The position numbers were made by a program, and so were the translations under genes. Shown in pieces: positions 27,883-37,080 of a stretch of DNA of 64,000 bases (position 1 is its first letter; the number at the start of each line of letters is the position of its first letter). The DNA is taken from assembly GCA_025655555.1 (NCBI GenBank), contig JAHXIQ010000002.1, positions 1-64,000 on the forward strand, read 5' to 3'. Below the pieces are notes generated by a model. That model worked only from the letters and a program-made list of their open reading frames with translations, made no database searches and had not been told where the DNA came from. The stretch is from Candidatus Thiodiazotropha sp. (ex Myrtea sp. 'scaly one' KF741663). Lineage in GTDB: Bacteria; Pseudomonadota; Gammaproteobacteria; Chromatiales; Chromatiaceae.

Positions 27883-29781
27883 ATGCCAAGCTATGCGGAG
27901 ATCTATCAACACTCCCTTGATAACCCTGAAGATTTCTGGGGAGGTGTCGCCCAAGGACTACACTGGGACAAACCTTGGGACAAGGTGCTGGACAACGACG
28001 CCAAACCCTCCCCCCGCTGGTTTGCCGGTGGGCAACTCAATACTTGTTTCAATGCACTGGATAGGCATATTGAGGCCGGGCACGGCGATCGTCTTGCACT
28101 GATCTACGACAGTCCGGTGACGGATCAAAAACAGCGCTACACCTATCTGGAATTACGTGACACCGTAGCCAAGCTGGCTGGTGTCATCGCTGCAAATGGC
28201 GTCGGTAAAGGGGACCGGGTCATCGTCTATATGCCGATGATTCCGGAAGCGGCAATTGCGATGCTTGCCTGTGCCCGCCTCGGCGCGATTCACTCTGTGG
28301 TGTTCGGCGGATTCGCAGCCAAAGAACTGGCCACGCGCATCGACGACTGCCAACCGAAGATGGTGCTCTCCGCCTCCTGCGGTATCGAACCCAACCGGCT
28401 GGTGGCATACAAACCATTACTGGATGAAGCCATTGAGCTCTCCCAACACAAACCCACCTGCTGCGTCATAAAGCAGCGTCCCCAACTGGCCGCTGATCTA
28501 CAGGCTGGACGTGATCTGAACTGGGACGACGCCGTAGCGCAAGCAGAGCCGGCCGATTGTGTACCCGTTGAGGCCACCGATCCCCTCTATATCCTCTATA
28601 CCTCCGGCACCACGGGCCAACCCAAGGGGGTCGTACGTGATAATGGCGGACACGCCGCTGCCCTGCTCTGGTCCATGAAGAACATCTACAACGTTGAACC
28701 CGGTGATGTCTATTGGGCAGCCTCCGATGTGGGCTGGGTGGTAGGTCATAGCTATATCGTTTACGGTCCACTGCTGGCTGGCTGTACGACCATGATTTAT
28801 GAAGGTAAACCCGTCGGCACGCCGGATCCTGGCGCCTTTTGGCGGGTGATCAGCGAATACAACGTAAAGGTCTTGTTTACCGCACCCACTGCGTTTCGCG
28901 CCATCAAGAAAGAGGACCCACAGGGTGCCTACATGTCGAAATATGACCTCAGCTGCATGGATACCCTGTATCTGGCGGGTGAACGATGTGATCCGGACAC
29001 CCTGCATTGGGCTGAAACCATGTTGGAAAAACCGGTTATCGACCACTGGTGGCAGACGGAAACCGGCTGGGCTATTGCCGCCAATCCCATGGGGATAGAG
29101 CAACTGCCGGTGAAGGCTGGATCGCCAACAGTCTCTATGGTCGGTTTTGATGTCCAGGTTCTGGATGACCAGGGAAATGAAAAAGAGGCTGGAGAGATGG
29201 GTGACATTGTCATCAAGCAACCACTGCCACCTGCCTGCCTGCCTACACTGTGGAATAACGAACAGCGTTTTGTCGACGCCTATCTGCGTGCCTATCCCGG
29301 TTACTATTTAACGGGCGATGCGGGCTACAAGGACGAGGATGGTTATCTCTGGATCATGAGCCGCACCGATGATGTCATCAATGTTGCCGGACATCGCCTA
29401 TCAACCGGACAGATGGAAGAGGTACTGGCCAGCCATTCGGATGTGGCCGAGTGTGCTGTTATTGGTGTCGCAGACGCCCTCAAAGGTCAGTTGCCTCTCG
29501 GCTTGGTAGTGCTCAAGACCGGTGTCGACCGCCCCATCGATGAACTCTGTTCCGAACTGGTGAAACTGGTGCGTAATCAGATCGGTCCGGTGGCAGCCTT
29601 CAAGCACATCGCCATTGTCAAACGTCTGCCGAAGACCCGCTCCGGCAAAATCCTTCGCGGCACCATGGTGAAAATCGCAGACGGTGATGAGTGGAATATG
29701 CCGGCCACCATTGATGACCCGGCTATTCTGGATGAAATCTCATCCTCCTTGCATCAGATGGGTTATGCCCCAAATAGCTGA
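27883..29781 (+). CDS. prpE: Propionyl-CoA synthetase PrpE
   Basis: A 632-residue AMP-forming acyl-CoA synthetase that activates propionate for the methylcitrate cycle. The ATP-binding motif YTSGTTGQPKGVVRDNGGH (about residues 244-262) carries the RDNGGH form typical of PrpE, in contrast to acetyl-CoA synthetase. WWQTETGW is present, and the C-terminal lysine motif is RLPKTRSGKILR. The ATG at 27883 has AGGAG eight bases upstream; an upstream TTG start in the operator is rejected. Its own promoter carries the same operators as the prp operon that starts 80 bases past its end, after a hairpin. Confidence 0.95.
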   Translation: MPSYAEIYQHSLDNPEDFWGGVAQGLHWDKPWDKVLDNDAKPSPRWFAGGQLNTCFNALDRHIEAGHGDRLALIYDSPVTDQKQRYTYLELRDTVAKLAGVIAANGVGKGDRVIVYMPMIPEAAIAMLACARLGAIHSVVFGGFAAKELATRIDDCQPKMVLSASCGIEPNRLVAYKPLLDEAIELSQHKPTCCVIKQRPQLAADLQAGRDLNWDDAVAQAEPADCVPVEATDPLYILYTSGTTGQPKGVVRDNGGHAAALLWSMKNIYNVEPGDVYWAASDVGWVVGHSYIVYGPLLAGCTTMIYEGKPVGTPDPGAFWRVISEYNVKVLFTAPTAFRAIKKEDPQGAYMSKYDLSCMDTLYLAGERCDPDTLHWAETMLEKPVIDHWWQTETGWAIAANPMGIEQLPVKAGSPTVSMVGFDVQVLDDQGNEKEAGEMGDIVIKQPLPPACLPTLWNNEQRFVDAYLRAYPGYYLTGDAGYKDEDGYLWIMSRTDDVINVAGHRLSTGQMEEVLASHSDVAECAVIGVADALKGQLPLGLVVLKTGVDRPIDELCSELVKLVRNQIGPVAAFKHIAIVKRLPKTRSGKILRGTMVKIADGDEWNMPATIDDPAILDEISSSLHQMGYAPNS

Positions 29782-29788
29782 GCAGTGA

Positions 29789-29820
29789 AGCGAGAATGGC
29801 GATTCGAAGCCATTCTCGCT
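29789..29820 (+). terminator. 12-bp hairpin after prpE
   Basis: Arms AGCGAGAATGGC (29789-29800) and GCCATTCTCGCT (29809-29820) around eight bases, eight bases past the prpE stop. Only a short T stretch follows, so it is a weak terminator or a transcript-stabilising stem. Confidence 0.6.
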
Positions 29821-29857
29821 CATTTGCTCGACATACCGGTCCTCAAAAAACCTGACA

Positions 29858-29935
29858 AAAGTGTCGACACTTTGAGGATTATAGTCTATAAATTACCCAT
29901 ATTTTGCTTTTTACAGGCAAATATTGTCGACACTT
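29858..29935 (+). promoter_or_regulatory. Promoter of the prp regulator operon with two TGTCGACA operators
   Basis: Operator 1 is a perfect 16-bp palindrome AAAGTGTCGACACTTT (29858-29873) covering the -35 TCGACA (29864-29869). The -10 TATAAA is at 29887-29892, again after 17 bases. Operator 2, TGTCGACA (29925-29932), ends just before the regulator's start codon. Centres are 63 bases apart. Over about 75 bases the sequence between the operators is closely similar to the prpE promoter, as if one was copied from the other. Confidence 0.85.
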
Positions 29936-29936
29936 A

Positions 29937-30632
29937 ATGGATATTATGCGAAATCTACCGGCAACAAATTCAACCAAATCGGTCAGCATTACCCTGACGG
30001 ATCGCCTCTTTGACACCCTGCAAAAGGCCATCGTCGAAGGGGAGATACCCTCAGGCAGCAAGATCAGCGAACCGGAACTCGCTCGCCAGCACAGTGTCAG
30101 CCGCGGCTCTCTGCGGGAAGCCATTGGCCGGCTCGAAGCGAGAAAACTGGTGGAACGCAAACCCAACCTGGGCGCTCGCGTGGTCACCCTCTCCTACGAA
30201 CAACTGATTGAGATATATCAGGTACGGGAGGCGCTTGAAGGTATGGCCGCAAGACTGGCGGCGCAGAATATGAGTGAGACAGAAATAGAAGAGCTTCAGG
30301 CCCTGCTGGAGAAGCACGGACATGAGATCGAAGAACAGCATGGCCAAGCCTATTTCCAAAAACAGGGGGATCTGGATTTTCATTACCGCATCGTGCAGGG
30401 CAGTAAAAACCAGCAACTGATCGGTCTTCTGTGTAACGACCTTTACCACCTGCTACGCATGTATCGCTTTCAGTTTGGTATGCGCAGCAAACGTTCACAA
30501 CAAGCTTATGACGAACACCATTATCTACTCAATGCCATCGTCTCCCGAGACCCCGAGATGGCTGAGCTTTTGATGCGCCAGCATATCCGCTCCTCACGTC
30601 GCAACGTAGAGCGAATGCTGCTGGAAAACTAA
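29937..30632 (+). CDS. GntR/FCD-family transcriptional regulator, probable propionate regulator
   Basis: A 231-residue regulator with an N-terminal winged helix (LFDTLQKAIVEGEIPSGSKISEPELARQHSVSRGSLREAIGRLEARKLV) shared by FadR-type GntR proteins and a C-terminal FCD ligand domain, where LDFHYRIVQGSKNQQL and DEHHYLLNAIVSRD carry its metal/ligand residues. The ligand is likely a methylcitrate-cycle intermediate (inference). Its operators probably are the TGTCGACA sites in its own and the prpE promoter. The start is uncertain: ATG at 29937 or 29946, neither with a strong Shine-Dalgarno; the frame is open from a TTG at 29904. It leads the operon prpB-prpC-acnD-prpF. Confidence 0.9.
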   Translation: MDIMRNLPATNSTKSVSITLTDRLFDTLQKAIVEGEIPSGSKISEPELARQHSVSRGSLREAIGRLEARKLVERKPNLGARVVTLSYEQLIEIYQVREALEGMAARLAAQNMSETEIEELQALLEKHGHEIEEQHGQAYFQKQGDLDFHYRIVQGSKNQQLIGLLCNDLYHLLRMYRFQFGMRSKRSQQAYDEHHYLLNAIVSRDPEMAELLMRQHIRSSRRNVERMLLEN

Positions 30633-30706
30633 TTTTGAACAGCGAATGTTGAATAAAGCCGTGAGCAGGATCAGCAGATCGATTCAAAACTCAACATTCA
30701 AAATTT
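30631..30706. repeat. Imperfect inverted repeat of TTTTGAATGTTGAAT type, regulator-prpB gap
   Basis: The arms 30631-30654 and 30682-30706 are built from AATTTTGAA and AATGTTGAA units and pair imperfectly. The pattern matches that at 23761-23867. The left arm starts at the regulator's stop codon; the right arm ends 20 bases before the prpB start. Confidence 0.5.
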
Positions 30707-30726
30707 CTTAACCTCGAGGTGAAAGA

Positions 30727-31620
30727 ATGACGACCAAGACAAACCCCGGCGCACGCTTCCGTGAGGCGATCGTGACCGAAAAGCCCCTGCAGTGTGTAGG
30801 TGCCATCAACGCCTATCATGCCAGACTGGCCGAAGCATCCGGTTACCGTTCACTCTATATCTCCGGCGGAGGCGTTGCCGCCGGTTCCTGCGGCATCCCA
30901 GACCTGGGCATCACCACCATGGAAGACGTGCTGACCGACCTACGGCGCATTACCGACGTAACCGACCTCCCCGTACTTGTGGACGTGGACACCGGTTGGG
31001 GCGGCGCCTTCAACATCTCCCGCACCATCCGCAATATGAACAAGTTCGGCGCCGCTGCCGTGCATATCGAAGACCAGGTACAGCAGAAACGCTGTGGACA
31101 TCGTCCCAACAAGGCCATCGTGCCCCAGGCTGAAATGGTCGACCGCATCAAAGCCGCGGTAGATGCCAAACTGGACGATGATTTCGTTGTCATGGCCCGT
31201 ACCGACGCCCTTGCAGTGGAAGGTATGCAATCTGCCATAGACCGGGCTTGCGCTTGCGTGGAGGCAGGGGCTGACATGATCTTCCCTGAAGCCATGACCG
31301 AACTCGACCAGTATCGGGAGTTTGTCGCAGCGGTGAAGGTGCCGGTCCTGGCCAATATCACCGAGTTCGGCTCCACCCCGCTCTACACCACCGAGCAGCT
31401 GGCCTCCGCCGGCGTCAGTATCGCTCTTTATCCATTGAGCGCCTTCCGCGCCGCCAACGCCGCCGCGCTCAACGTCTACCAAAGATTACGTGCCGATGGT
31501 ACCCAGCAAGGCGTCGTCGACACCATGCAGAGCCGGGCTGATCTCTATGATTATCTCGGCTATCACGACTATGAACAAAAACTGGATCAACTTTTCGTAT
31601 CTGAGGAGGTTTCCCAATGA
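30727..31620 (+). CDS. prpB: 2-methylisocitrate lyase PrpB
   Basis: A 297-residue isocitrate-lyase-family enzyme that splits 2-methylisocitrate into succinate and pyruvate, the last step of the methylcitrate cycle. The active-site loop KRCGHRPNK starts near residue 121; metal ligands lie in DVDTGWGG and [21 protein letters not shown] at the N-terminus is typical of PrpB. GAGGTG sits six bases before the ATG, and the stop overlaps the prpC start (ATGA). Confidence 0.96.
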   Translation: MTTKTNPGARFREAIVTEKPLQCVGAINAYHARLAEASGYRSLYISGGGVAAGSCGIPDLGITTMEDVLTDLRRITDVTDLPVLVDVDTGWGGAFNISRTIRNMNKFGAAAVHIEDQVQQKRCGHRPNKAIVPQAEMVDRIKAAVDAKLDDDFVVMARTDALAVEGMQSAIDRACACVEAGADMIFPEAMTELDQYREFVAAVKVPVLANITEFGSTPLYTTEQLASAGVSIALYPLSAFRAANAAALNVYQRLRADGTQQGVVDTMQSRADLYDYLGYHDYEQKLDQLFVSEEVSQ

Positions 31621-32768
31621 GCGAGTCCAATCAAGTCCTGCCCAAGGCGAAGAAATCAGTCGCCCTCTCCGGCACCGCAGCCGGTAACACTGCGATCTGC
31701 ACCGTCGGTCGCACCGGTAACGATCTGCACTACCGGGGTTACGATATCCTCGATTTCTCTGAAATCGCCGAGTTCGAGGAGATCGCCTACCTGCTGATTC
31801 ACGGTCATTTGCCCACACCGGCCGAGCTGACCGCCTACAAGGCCAAACTGAAATCTATGCGTGGCCTGCCGCTGGCGGTCAAACAAGCCCTGGAGGCGAT
31901 CCCGGCCTCGGCACACCCGATGGACGTGATGCGTACCGCCTGCTCCGTGATGGGAAGCTGTGTCCCCGAGAAGGAAGACCATCCAGCATCGGAAGCGCGG
32001 GATATCATTGACCGGCTGATGGCCAACTTCGGTTCCGCCCTGCTCTACTGGTACCACTACGCCATGAACGGTAAACGCATCGAAGTGGAGACCGATGATG
32101 ACTCCATCGGCGGTCACTTCCTGCACCTGCTACATGGGGAGAAGCCAAAGGCGTCCTGGGTACGCGCCATGCATACTTCCCTGGTACTCTATGCCGAGCA
32201 CGAGTTCAACGCCTCCACCTTTACTGCCCGCGTGGTGGCCGGCACCAATTCCGATATGTACTCAGCCATCACAGCCGCCATCGGCGCTCTGCGCGGTCCC
32301 AAGCATGGCGGTGCCAATGAAGAGGCCTTCCGCATTCAGAGCCGCTACCACTCCGCCGACGAGGCCGAGGCCGATATCCGCGAGCGTGTAGGTCGTAAAG
32401 AGATCGTTATCGGTTTCGGTCATCCGGTCTATACCGTAGGCGATCCGCGTAACGAGGTGATCAAACGGGTGGCCAAGGGACTCTCCGAAGAGGCCGGCAA
32501 TATGACCATGTTCAGCGTAGCTGACCGGCTGGAATCGGTCATGTGGGAGGCCAAGAAGATGTTCCCCAACCTCGACTGGTTCTCCGCCGTCTCCTACAAC
32601 CAACTCGGCGTGCCGACCGATATGTTCACCCCGCTCTTCGTCATCTCCCGTGTCTCGGGCTGGGGCGCCCACGTGATTGAGCAGCGCGAAGACGGCAAGA
32701 TCATTCGTCCTTCGGCGAACTATACCGGCCCCGAAAACCGGGAATACGTTCCGATCGACAAGCGTTGA
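31617..32768 (+). CDS. prpC: 2-methylcitrate synthase PrpC
   Basis: A 383-residue citrate-synthase-family enzyme that condenses propionyl-CoA with oxaloacetate to 2-methylcitrate. Active-site motifs are GPKHGGANE and GFGHPVY, plus the conserved [14 protein letters not shown] at the N-terminus. Length and the position between prpB and acnD identify PrpC over GltA. A strong GAGGAGG lies before the ATG, inside the end of prpB. A 72-base gap follows. Confidence 0.95.
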   Translation: MSESNQVLPKAKKSVALSGTAAGNTAICTVGRTGNDLHYRGYDILDFSEIAEFEEIAYLLIHGHLPTPAELTAYKAKLKSMRGLPLAVKQALEAIPASAHPMDVMRTACSVMGSCVPEKEDHPASEARDIIDRLMANFGSALLYWYHYAMNGKRIEVETDDDSIGGHFLHLLHGEKPKASWVRAMHTSLVLYAEHEFNASTFTARVVAGTNSDMYSAITAAIGALRGPKHGGANEEAFRIQSRYHSADEAEADIRERVGRKEIVIGFGHPVYTVGDPRNEVIKRVAKGLSEEAGNMTMFSVADRLESVMWEAKKMFPNLDWFSAVSYNQLGVPTDMFTPLFVISRVSGWGAHVIEQREDGKIIRPSANYTGPENREYVPIDKR

Positions 32769-32775
32769 TTTGTAA

Positions 32776-32825
32776 GCGGCCAGCGGTCAGCCACCCGCCG
32801 ATGCTGGAGGCTGGCAACTGGCCGC
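32776..32825. repeat. GCGGCCAG inverted repeat, prpC-acnD gap
   Basis: GCGGCCAG (32776-32783) is repeated inverted as CTGGCCGC (32818-32825), with further GCC/GGC-rich pairs between. It fills most of the gap between prpC and acnD. Confidence 0.5.
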
Positions 32826-32840
32826 CAAGAGAAAACATTG

Positions 32841-35426
32841 ATGAACACTAACTACCGCAAACCTTTACCGGGCAGCGACCTGGACTACTTCGACACCCGC
32901 GAAGCGGTCGAGGCGATCCAGCCCGGTGCCTATGACAGACTGCCCTACACTTCGCGCGTGCTGGCGGAACAGTTGGTACGCCGCTGCGACCCAGCAATGC
33001 TGGAAGATTCCCTAAAGCAGATCATCGGGCGCAAGCGCGACCTGGACTTTCCCTGGTATCCGGCGCGGGTGGTCTGCCACGACATCCTCGGTCAGACCGC
33101 ACTGGTCGACCTGGCCGGCCTGCGCGACGCTATCGCCGATAAAGGCGGCGATCCCGCCAAGGTCAACCCGGTAGTACCGACCCAACTCATCGTCGACCAC
33201 TCGCTTGCGGTGGAACACGCCGGATTCGATCCGGAGGCATTCGAGAAGAACCGCGCCATCGAGGACCGTCGTAACGAAGACCGTTTCCACTTCATCGAGT
33301 GGTGCAAGACCGCCTTTGACAATGTGGACGTGATCCCTGCCGGTAACGGCATCATGCACCAGATCAATCTGGAGAAGATGTCGCCGGTGATCCAGGCGCG
33401 GGACAGCGTCGCATTCCCGGACACCTGCGTGGGCACAGACAGCCACACCCCGCATATCGATGCACTGGGCGTCATCGCCATCGGTGTGGGTGGTCTTGAG
33501 GCTGAGACCGTGATGCTGGGCCGCCCCTCCATGATGCGACTGCCGGATATCATCGGTGTGAAGCTGACCGGCAAGCGCCAGCCCGGCATCACCGCCACCG
33601 ATATCGTGCTGGCCATCACCGAGTTCCTGCGCAAGGAGCGCGTTGTCTCCTCTTACCTCGAGTTCTTTGGTGAGGGTGCGATTAATCTGACTATCGGTGA
33701 CCGCGCCACCATCTCCAACATGACGCCGGAATTCGGCGCCTCGGCCGGACTGTTCTATATCGATGGGCAGACCCTCGATTACCTGAAGCTGACCGGACGC
33801 GATGCCGAACAGGTGGCATTGGTCGAGAACTACGCCAAGACAAGCGGCCTGTGGGCGGACAGCCTCGCAGAGGCCGAGTACGAGCGCGTGCTGGAGTTTG
33901 ACCTGTCGACCGTGTGCCGCAACATGGCCGGTCCATCCAACCCGCATCGTCGCTTGCCGACTTCCGACCTCGCTGAACGTGGCATCGCAGGCAAGTGGGA
34001 AGAGAAGGCCGGTGAAATGCCCGACGGCGCTGTCATCATTGCGGCCATCACCAGCTGCACCAACACCTCCAACCCGCGTAACGTGGTGGCCGCCGGGCTG
34101 GTCGCCCGCAAGGCCAATGAGCTGGGTCTGCTGCGCAAGCCTTGGGTCAAGTCTTCGTTCGCACCGGGTTCCAAGGTAGCCAGGCTGTACCTGGAAGAGG
34201 CTGGCCTGCTGCCTGAACTGGAGAAGCTCGGATTCGGTATCGTAGCCTATGCCTGTACCACCTGTAACGGAATGAGCGGCGCACTGGATCCGAAGATCCA
34301 GCAGGAGATCATCGACCGTGATCTCTATGCCACCGCGGTACTCTCCGGCAACCGTAACTTTGACGGCCGTATCCATCCCTATGCCAAACAGGCCTTCCTC
34401 GCCTCGCCGCCGCTGGTGGTGGCCTACGCCATCGCCGGTACCGTGCGTTTTGATATCGAGAAGGATACGCTGGGTCAGGATAATGACGGCAACCCGATCA
34501 CCCTGAAGGATATCTGGCCGAGTGATGAAGAGATAGATGCCATCGTTGCCGAGCACGTGAAGCCGGAGCAGTTCAACCAGATCTACAATCCGATGTTCGA
34601 TCTGGGCACAGTCGAAGCGGCAAAGAGCCCGCTCTACGACTGGCGTCAGCAGAGCACCTATATCCGTCGCCCGCCCTATTGGGAGGGCGCACTGGCCGGT
34701 GAGCGCACACTGAAAGGCATGCGTCCGCTGGCTGTATTGGGCGACAACATCACCACCGATCACCTCTCCCCCTCAAATGCGATCATGCTGAACAGTGCCG
34801 CCGGCGCCTATCTGGACAAGATGGGCCTGCCGGAAGAGGACTTCAACTCCTACGCCACCCATCGCGGCGACCACCTGACGGCTCAGCGCGCCACCTTCGC
34901 CAACCCGAAGCTGCTCAACGAGATGTGCCGGGACGAGAACGGTGAGGTGATCCAGGGATCCTTGGCCCGCATCGAGCCGGAAGGCGAGCAGAGCCGCATG
35001 TGGGAAGCCATCGAAACCTACATGGGGCGTAAACAGCCGCTGATCATCGTGGCTGGCGCCGATTATGGACAGGGCTCTTCCCGCGACTGGGCGGCCAAGG
35101 GTGTCCGTCTGGCGGGTGTGGAAGCCATCGTGGCAGAAGGCTTTGAACGTATCCACCGTACCAACCTGGTCGGAATGGGTGTGCTGCCCCTGGAGTTCAA
35201 GGCGGGTGAGACGCGTGGGACTTACGCCATCGACGGCACTGAGACTTTCGATGTGATCGGTGAACCTACCCCGCGTGCCGATCTGACGGTGATCATGCAT
35301 CGTAAGAGTGGTGAGCGTGTGGAGATCCCGGTCACCTGCCGTCTGGATACCGCAGAAGAAGTCTCCGTCTACGGGGCAGGCGGTGTGCTACAGCGCTTCG
35401 CCCAGGACTTCCTCGCCAGCGCTTGA
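32841..35426 (+). CDS. acnD: Fe/S-dependent 2-methylisocitrate dehydratase AcnD
   Basis: An 861-residue aconitase-family dehydratase that turns 2-methylcitrate into 2-methyl-cis-aconitate, replacing PrpD. The 4Fe-4S cysteines lie in TSCTNTSNPRN near residue 405 and in CTTCNGM near 472. PDTCVGTDSHTPHIDALGV and the swivel-domain GADYGQGSSRDWAAKG are present. In bacteria AcnD works with PrpF, whose gene follows. ATG at 32841 is preferred over the adjoining TTG at 32838. A long minus-strand frame (33012-34763) inside it is a shadow. Confidence 0.95.
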   Translation: MNTNYRKPLPGSDLDYFDTREAVEAIQPGAYDRLPYTSRVLAEQLVRRCDPAMLEDSLKQIIGRKRDLDFPWYPARVVCHDILGQTALVDLAGLRDAIADKGGDPAKVNPVVPTQLIVDHSLAVEHAGFDPEAFEKNRAIEDRRNEDRFHFIEWCKTAFDNVDVIPAGNGIMHQINLEKMSPVIQARDSVAFPDTCVGTDSHTPHIDALGVIAIGVGGLEAETVMLGRPSMMRLPDIIGVKLTGKRQPGITATDIVLAITEFLRKERVVSSYLEFFGEGAINLTIGDRATISNMTPEFGASAGLFYIDGQTLDYLKLTGRDAEQVALVENYAKTSGLWADSLAEAEYERVLEFDLSTVCRNMAGPSNPHRRLPTSDLAERGIAGKWEEKAGEMPDGAVIIAAITSCTNTSNPRNVVAAGLVARKANELGLLRKPWVKSSFAPGSKVARLYLEEAGLLPELEKLGFGIVAYACTTCNGMSGALDPKIQQEIIDRDLYATAVLSGNRNFDGRIHPYAKQAFLASPPLVVAYAIAGTVRFDIEKDTLGQDNDGNPITLKDIWPSDEEIDAIVAEHVKPEQFNQIYNPMFDLGTVEAAKSPLYDWRQQSTYIRRPPYWEGALAGERTLKGMRPLAVLGDNITTDHLSPSNAIMLNSAAGAYLDKMGLPEEDFNSYATHRGDHLTAQRATFANPKLLNEMCRDENGEVIQGSLARIEPEGEQSRMWEAIETYMGRKQPLIIVAGADYGQGSSRDWAAKGVRLAGVEAIVAEGFERIHRTNLVGMGVLPLEFKAGETRGTYAIDGTETFDVIGEPTPRADLTVIMHRKSGERVEIPVTCRLDTAEEVSVYGAGGVLQRFAQDFLASA

Positions 35427-35433
35427 GTAGATT

Positions 35434-35507
35434 GTCGGGTGGGCCAAGCTGAAGGCAAGGCTCACCCGACTGTTTGAAATGGTGGGCCGCGCTCCGCTTG
35501 GCCCACC
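35434..35507. repeat. Double REP-like palindrome with GTGGGCC core, acnD-prpF gap
   Basis: Two consecutive hairpins. The first pairs 35434-35445 (GTCGGGTGGGCC) with 35459-35470 at 11 of 12 positions; the second pairs GGTGGGCC (35481-35488) with GGCCCACC (35500-35507). The unit fills the gap between acnD and prpF. REP-like units of this kind may change mRNA decay or polarity in an operon. Confidence 0.7.
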
Positions 35508-35534
35508 CTACCTAATTTATCAGGACATAGCGTT

Positions 35535-36713
35535 ATGCCCCACGTACCGCAAATTAAAATCCCCGCCACCTACATGCGTGGTGGTACCAGCAAAGGCGTC
35601 TTCTTTAAGCTCACCGACCTGCCCGAGGCGGCACAGGTGCCAGGCGAGGCGCGTGACAAACTTCTTCTCCGTATGATCGGCAGCCCCGACCCCTACGGAA
35701 AACAGACCGACGGTATGGGGGGCGCCACCTCCAGCACCAGCAAGACGGTGATCCTGGCCAAGAGTGATAAGCCGGATCACGACGTGGACTACCTCTTCGG
35801 CCAGGTCTCCATCGACAAGCCCTTCGTCGACTGGAGCGGCAACTGCGGTAACCTCACCGCCGCAGTCGGTTCCTTTGCTATCAGTAGTGGCCTGGTTGAT
35901 GCTGAACGCACCCCCGATAACGGGACCGCTGTAGTGCGAATCTGGCAGAAGAATATCGAGAAGACCATCGTCGCCCATGTGCCTATCACCAATGGCGAGG
36001 TGCAAGAGACCGGCGACTTCGAACTCGACGGCGTCACCTTCCCGGCGGCGGAAGTGGAGATCGAGTTCATGAGCCCGGTGGATCCCTCCGAAGCCATGTT
36101 CCCCACGGGCAACCTGGTGGACGATCTGGAGGTTCCCGGTGTCGGTACCCTGAAGGCCACCATGATCAATGCGGGCATCCCCACCATCTTTCTCAATGCC
36201 GAGGAGATCGGCTACACCGGCACTGAACTGCAGGAGGCAATCAACGGCGACGACAAGGCCCTGGCCATGTTCGAAACCATCCGTGCCCATGGCGCGGTGC
36301 GCATGGGCCTGATTGAAACGATTGAAGAGGCCACCGGACGCCAACACACACCCAAGGTCGCCTTCGTTGCCAAACCCCAGGACTATGTCGCCTCCAGTGG
36401 CAAGCCGATCCAGGCGGCGGATATCGATCTCAATGTCCGCGCCCTGTCGATGGGCAAGCTGCACCACGCCATGATGGGCACGGCTGCCGTTGCCATCGGT
36501 ACCGCCGCGGCAATCCCCGGCACACTGGTCAACCTGGCCGCCGGTGGCGGCGACCGCGAAGCCGTCACCTTCGGTCACCCCTCGGGTACCCTGAGGGTGG
36601 GCGCTGCCGCCAGTAAACAGGAAGGCAACTGGATCGTCGAAAAAGTGGTGATGAGCCGTAGCGCCCGCATATTGATGGAAGGCCGGGTGCGTGTACCAGG
36701 GGATGTATTTTAA
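35535..36713 (+). CDS. prpF: 2-methylaconitate isomerase PrpF
   Basis: A 392-residue enzyme of the diaminopimelate-epimerase fold that isomerises 2-methyl-cis-aconitate and so makes AcnD useful in the cycle. Family marks are MRGGTSKGVFF at the N-terminus, DWSGNCGNLTAAVG, and FGHPSGTLRVGA. The catalytic Cys of diaminopimelate epimerase is represented in SGNCGN. AGGA is ten bases before the ATG. It is the last gene of the operon; a small hairpin occurs about 150 bases later. Confidence 0.95.
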   Translation: MPHVPQIKIPATYMRGGTSKGVFFKLTDLPEAAQVPGEARDKLLLRMIGSPDPYGKQTDGMGGATSSTSKTVILAKSDKPDHDVDYLFGQVSIDKPFVDWSGNCGNLTAAVGSFAISSGLVDAERTPDNGTAVVRIWQKNIEKTIVAHVPITNGEVQETGDFELDGVTFPAAEVEIEFMSPVDPSEAMFPTGNLVDDLEVPGVGTLKATMINAGIPTIFLNAEEIGYTGTELQEAINGDDKALAMFETIRAHGAVRMGLIETIEEATGRQHTPKVAFVAKPQDYVASSGKPIQAADIDLNVRALSMGKLHHAMMGTAAVAIGTAAAIPGTLVNLAAGGGDREAVTFGHPSGTLRVGAAASKQEGNWIVEKVVMSRSARILMEGRVRVPGDVF

Positions 36714-37080
36714 TCGATACAACTGATCGACAAGGTCAATTCTTGCACGACAGAACTCCACAGAATTCAGATCTGTGCAACACTCCATTGACCCTACAAA
36801 TCCAACTAAATATCAATTTTCAATTCGACCACCAGGAAAATTGACTACCAACCATAAATAGCAGGCCCTCCTGCGAGGGCACCCATTATTCTGGGTATAT
36901 TCGTGTCACAGTGATTTGAAACGCACAGGCCTCAGGGTACAGCTGCTGAATTTCGTAGCATCTTCGGCAGCAAGTAACCGGGCTGTATCGTTTCAGTCAT
37001 GAAAAAAGTTAGAATGGCCACGAACATCTGGTCCGCTAACCTTGTCGCTGACCAACCAATGGAAAAATTACAAAAAGAAA
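36714..37080. other. Intergenic region after the prp operon
   Basis: About 370 bases. A hairpin GCCCTC-CTGC-GAGGGC lies at 36865-36880, too far downstream and lacking a clean T-run to be a confident terminator. No coding sequence is supported. The promoter of the outer-membrane protein gene should lie in its right part. Confidence 0.35.

Noticed and set aside
33012-34763. 583-codon minus-strand frame inside acnD
   Set aside because: Its sequence is a mirror of acnD codons, is rich in low-complexity Gly/His/Val runs, has no domain, and acnD is certain.
35520-36788. 422-codon minus-strand frame covering prpF
   Set aside because: Antisense shadow of the clear prpF gene; no recognised domain or ribosome binding site.
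36865-36880. Hairpin as terminator of the prp operon
   Set aside because: It lies about 150 bases past prpF, with a six-base stem and no proper T-run; left as an unassigned stem.
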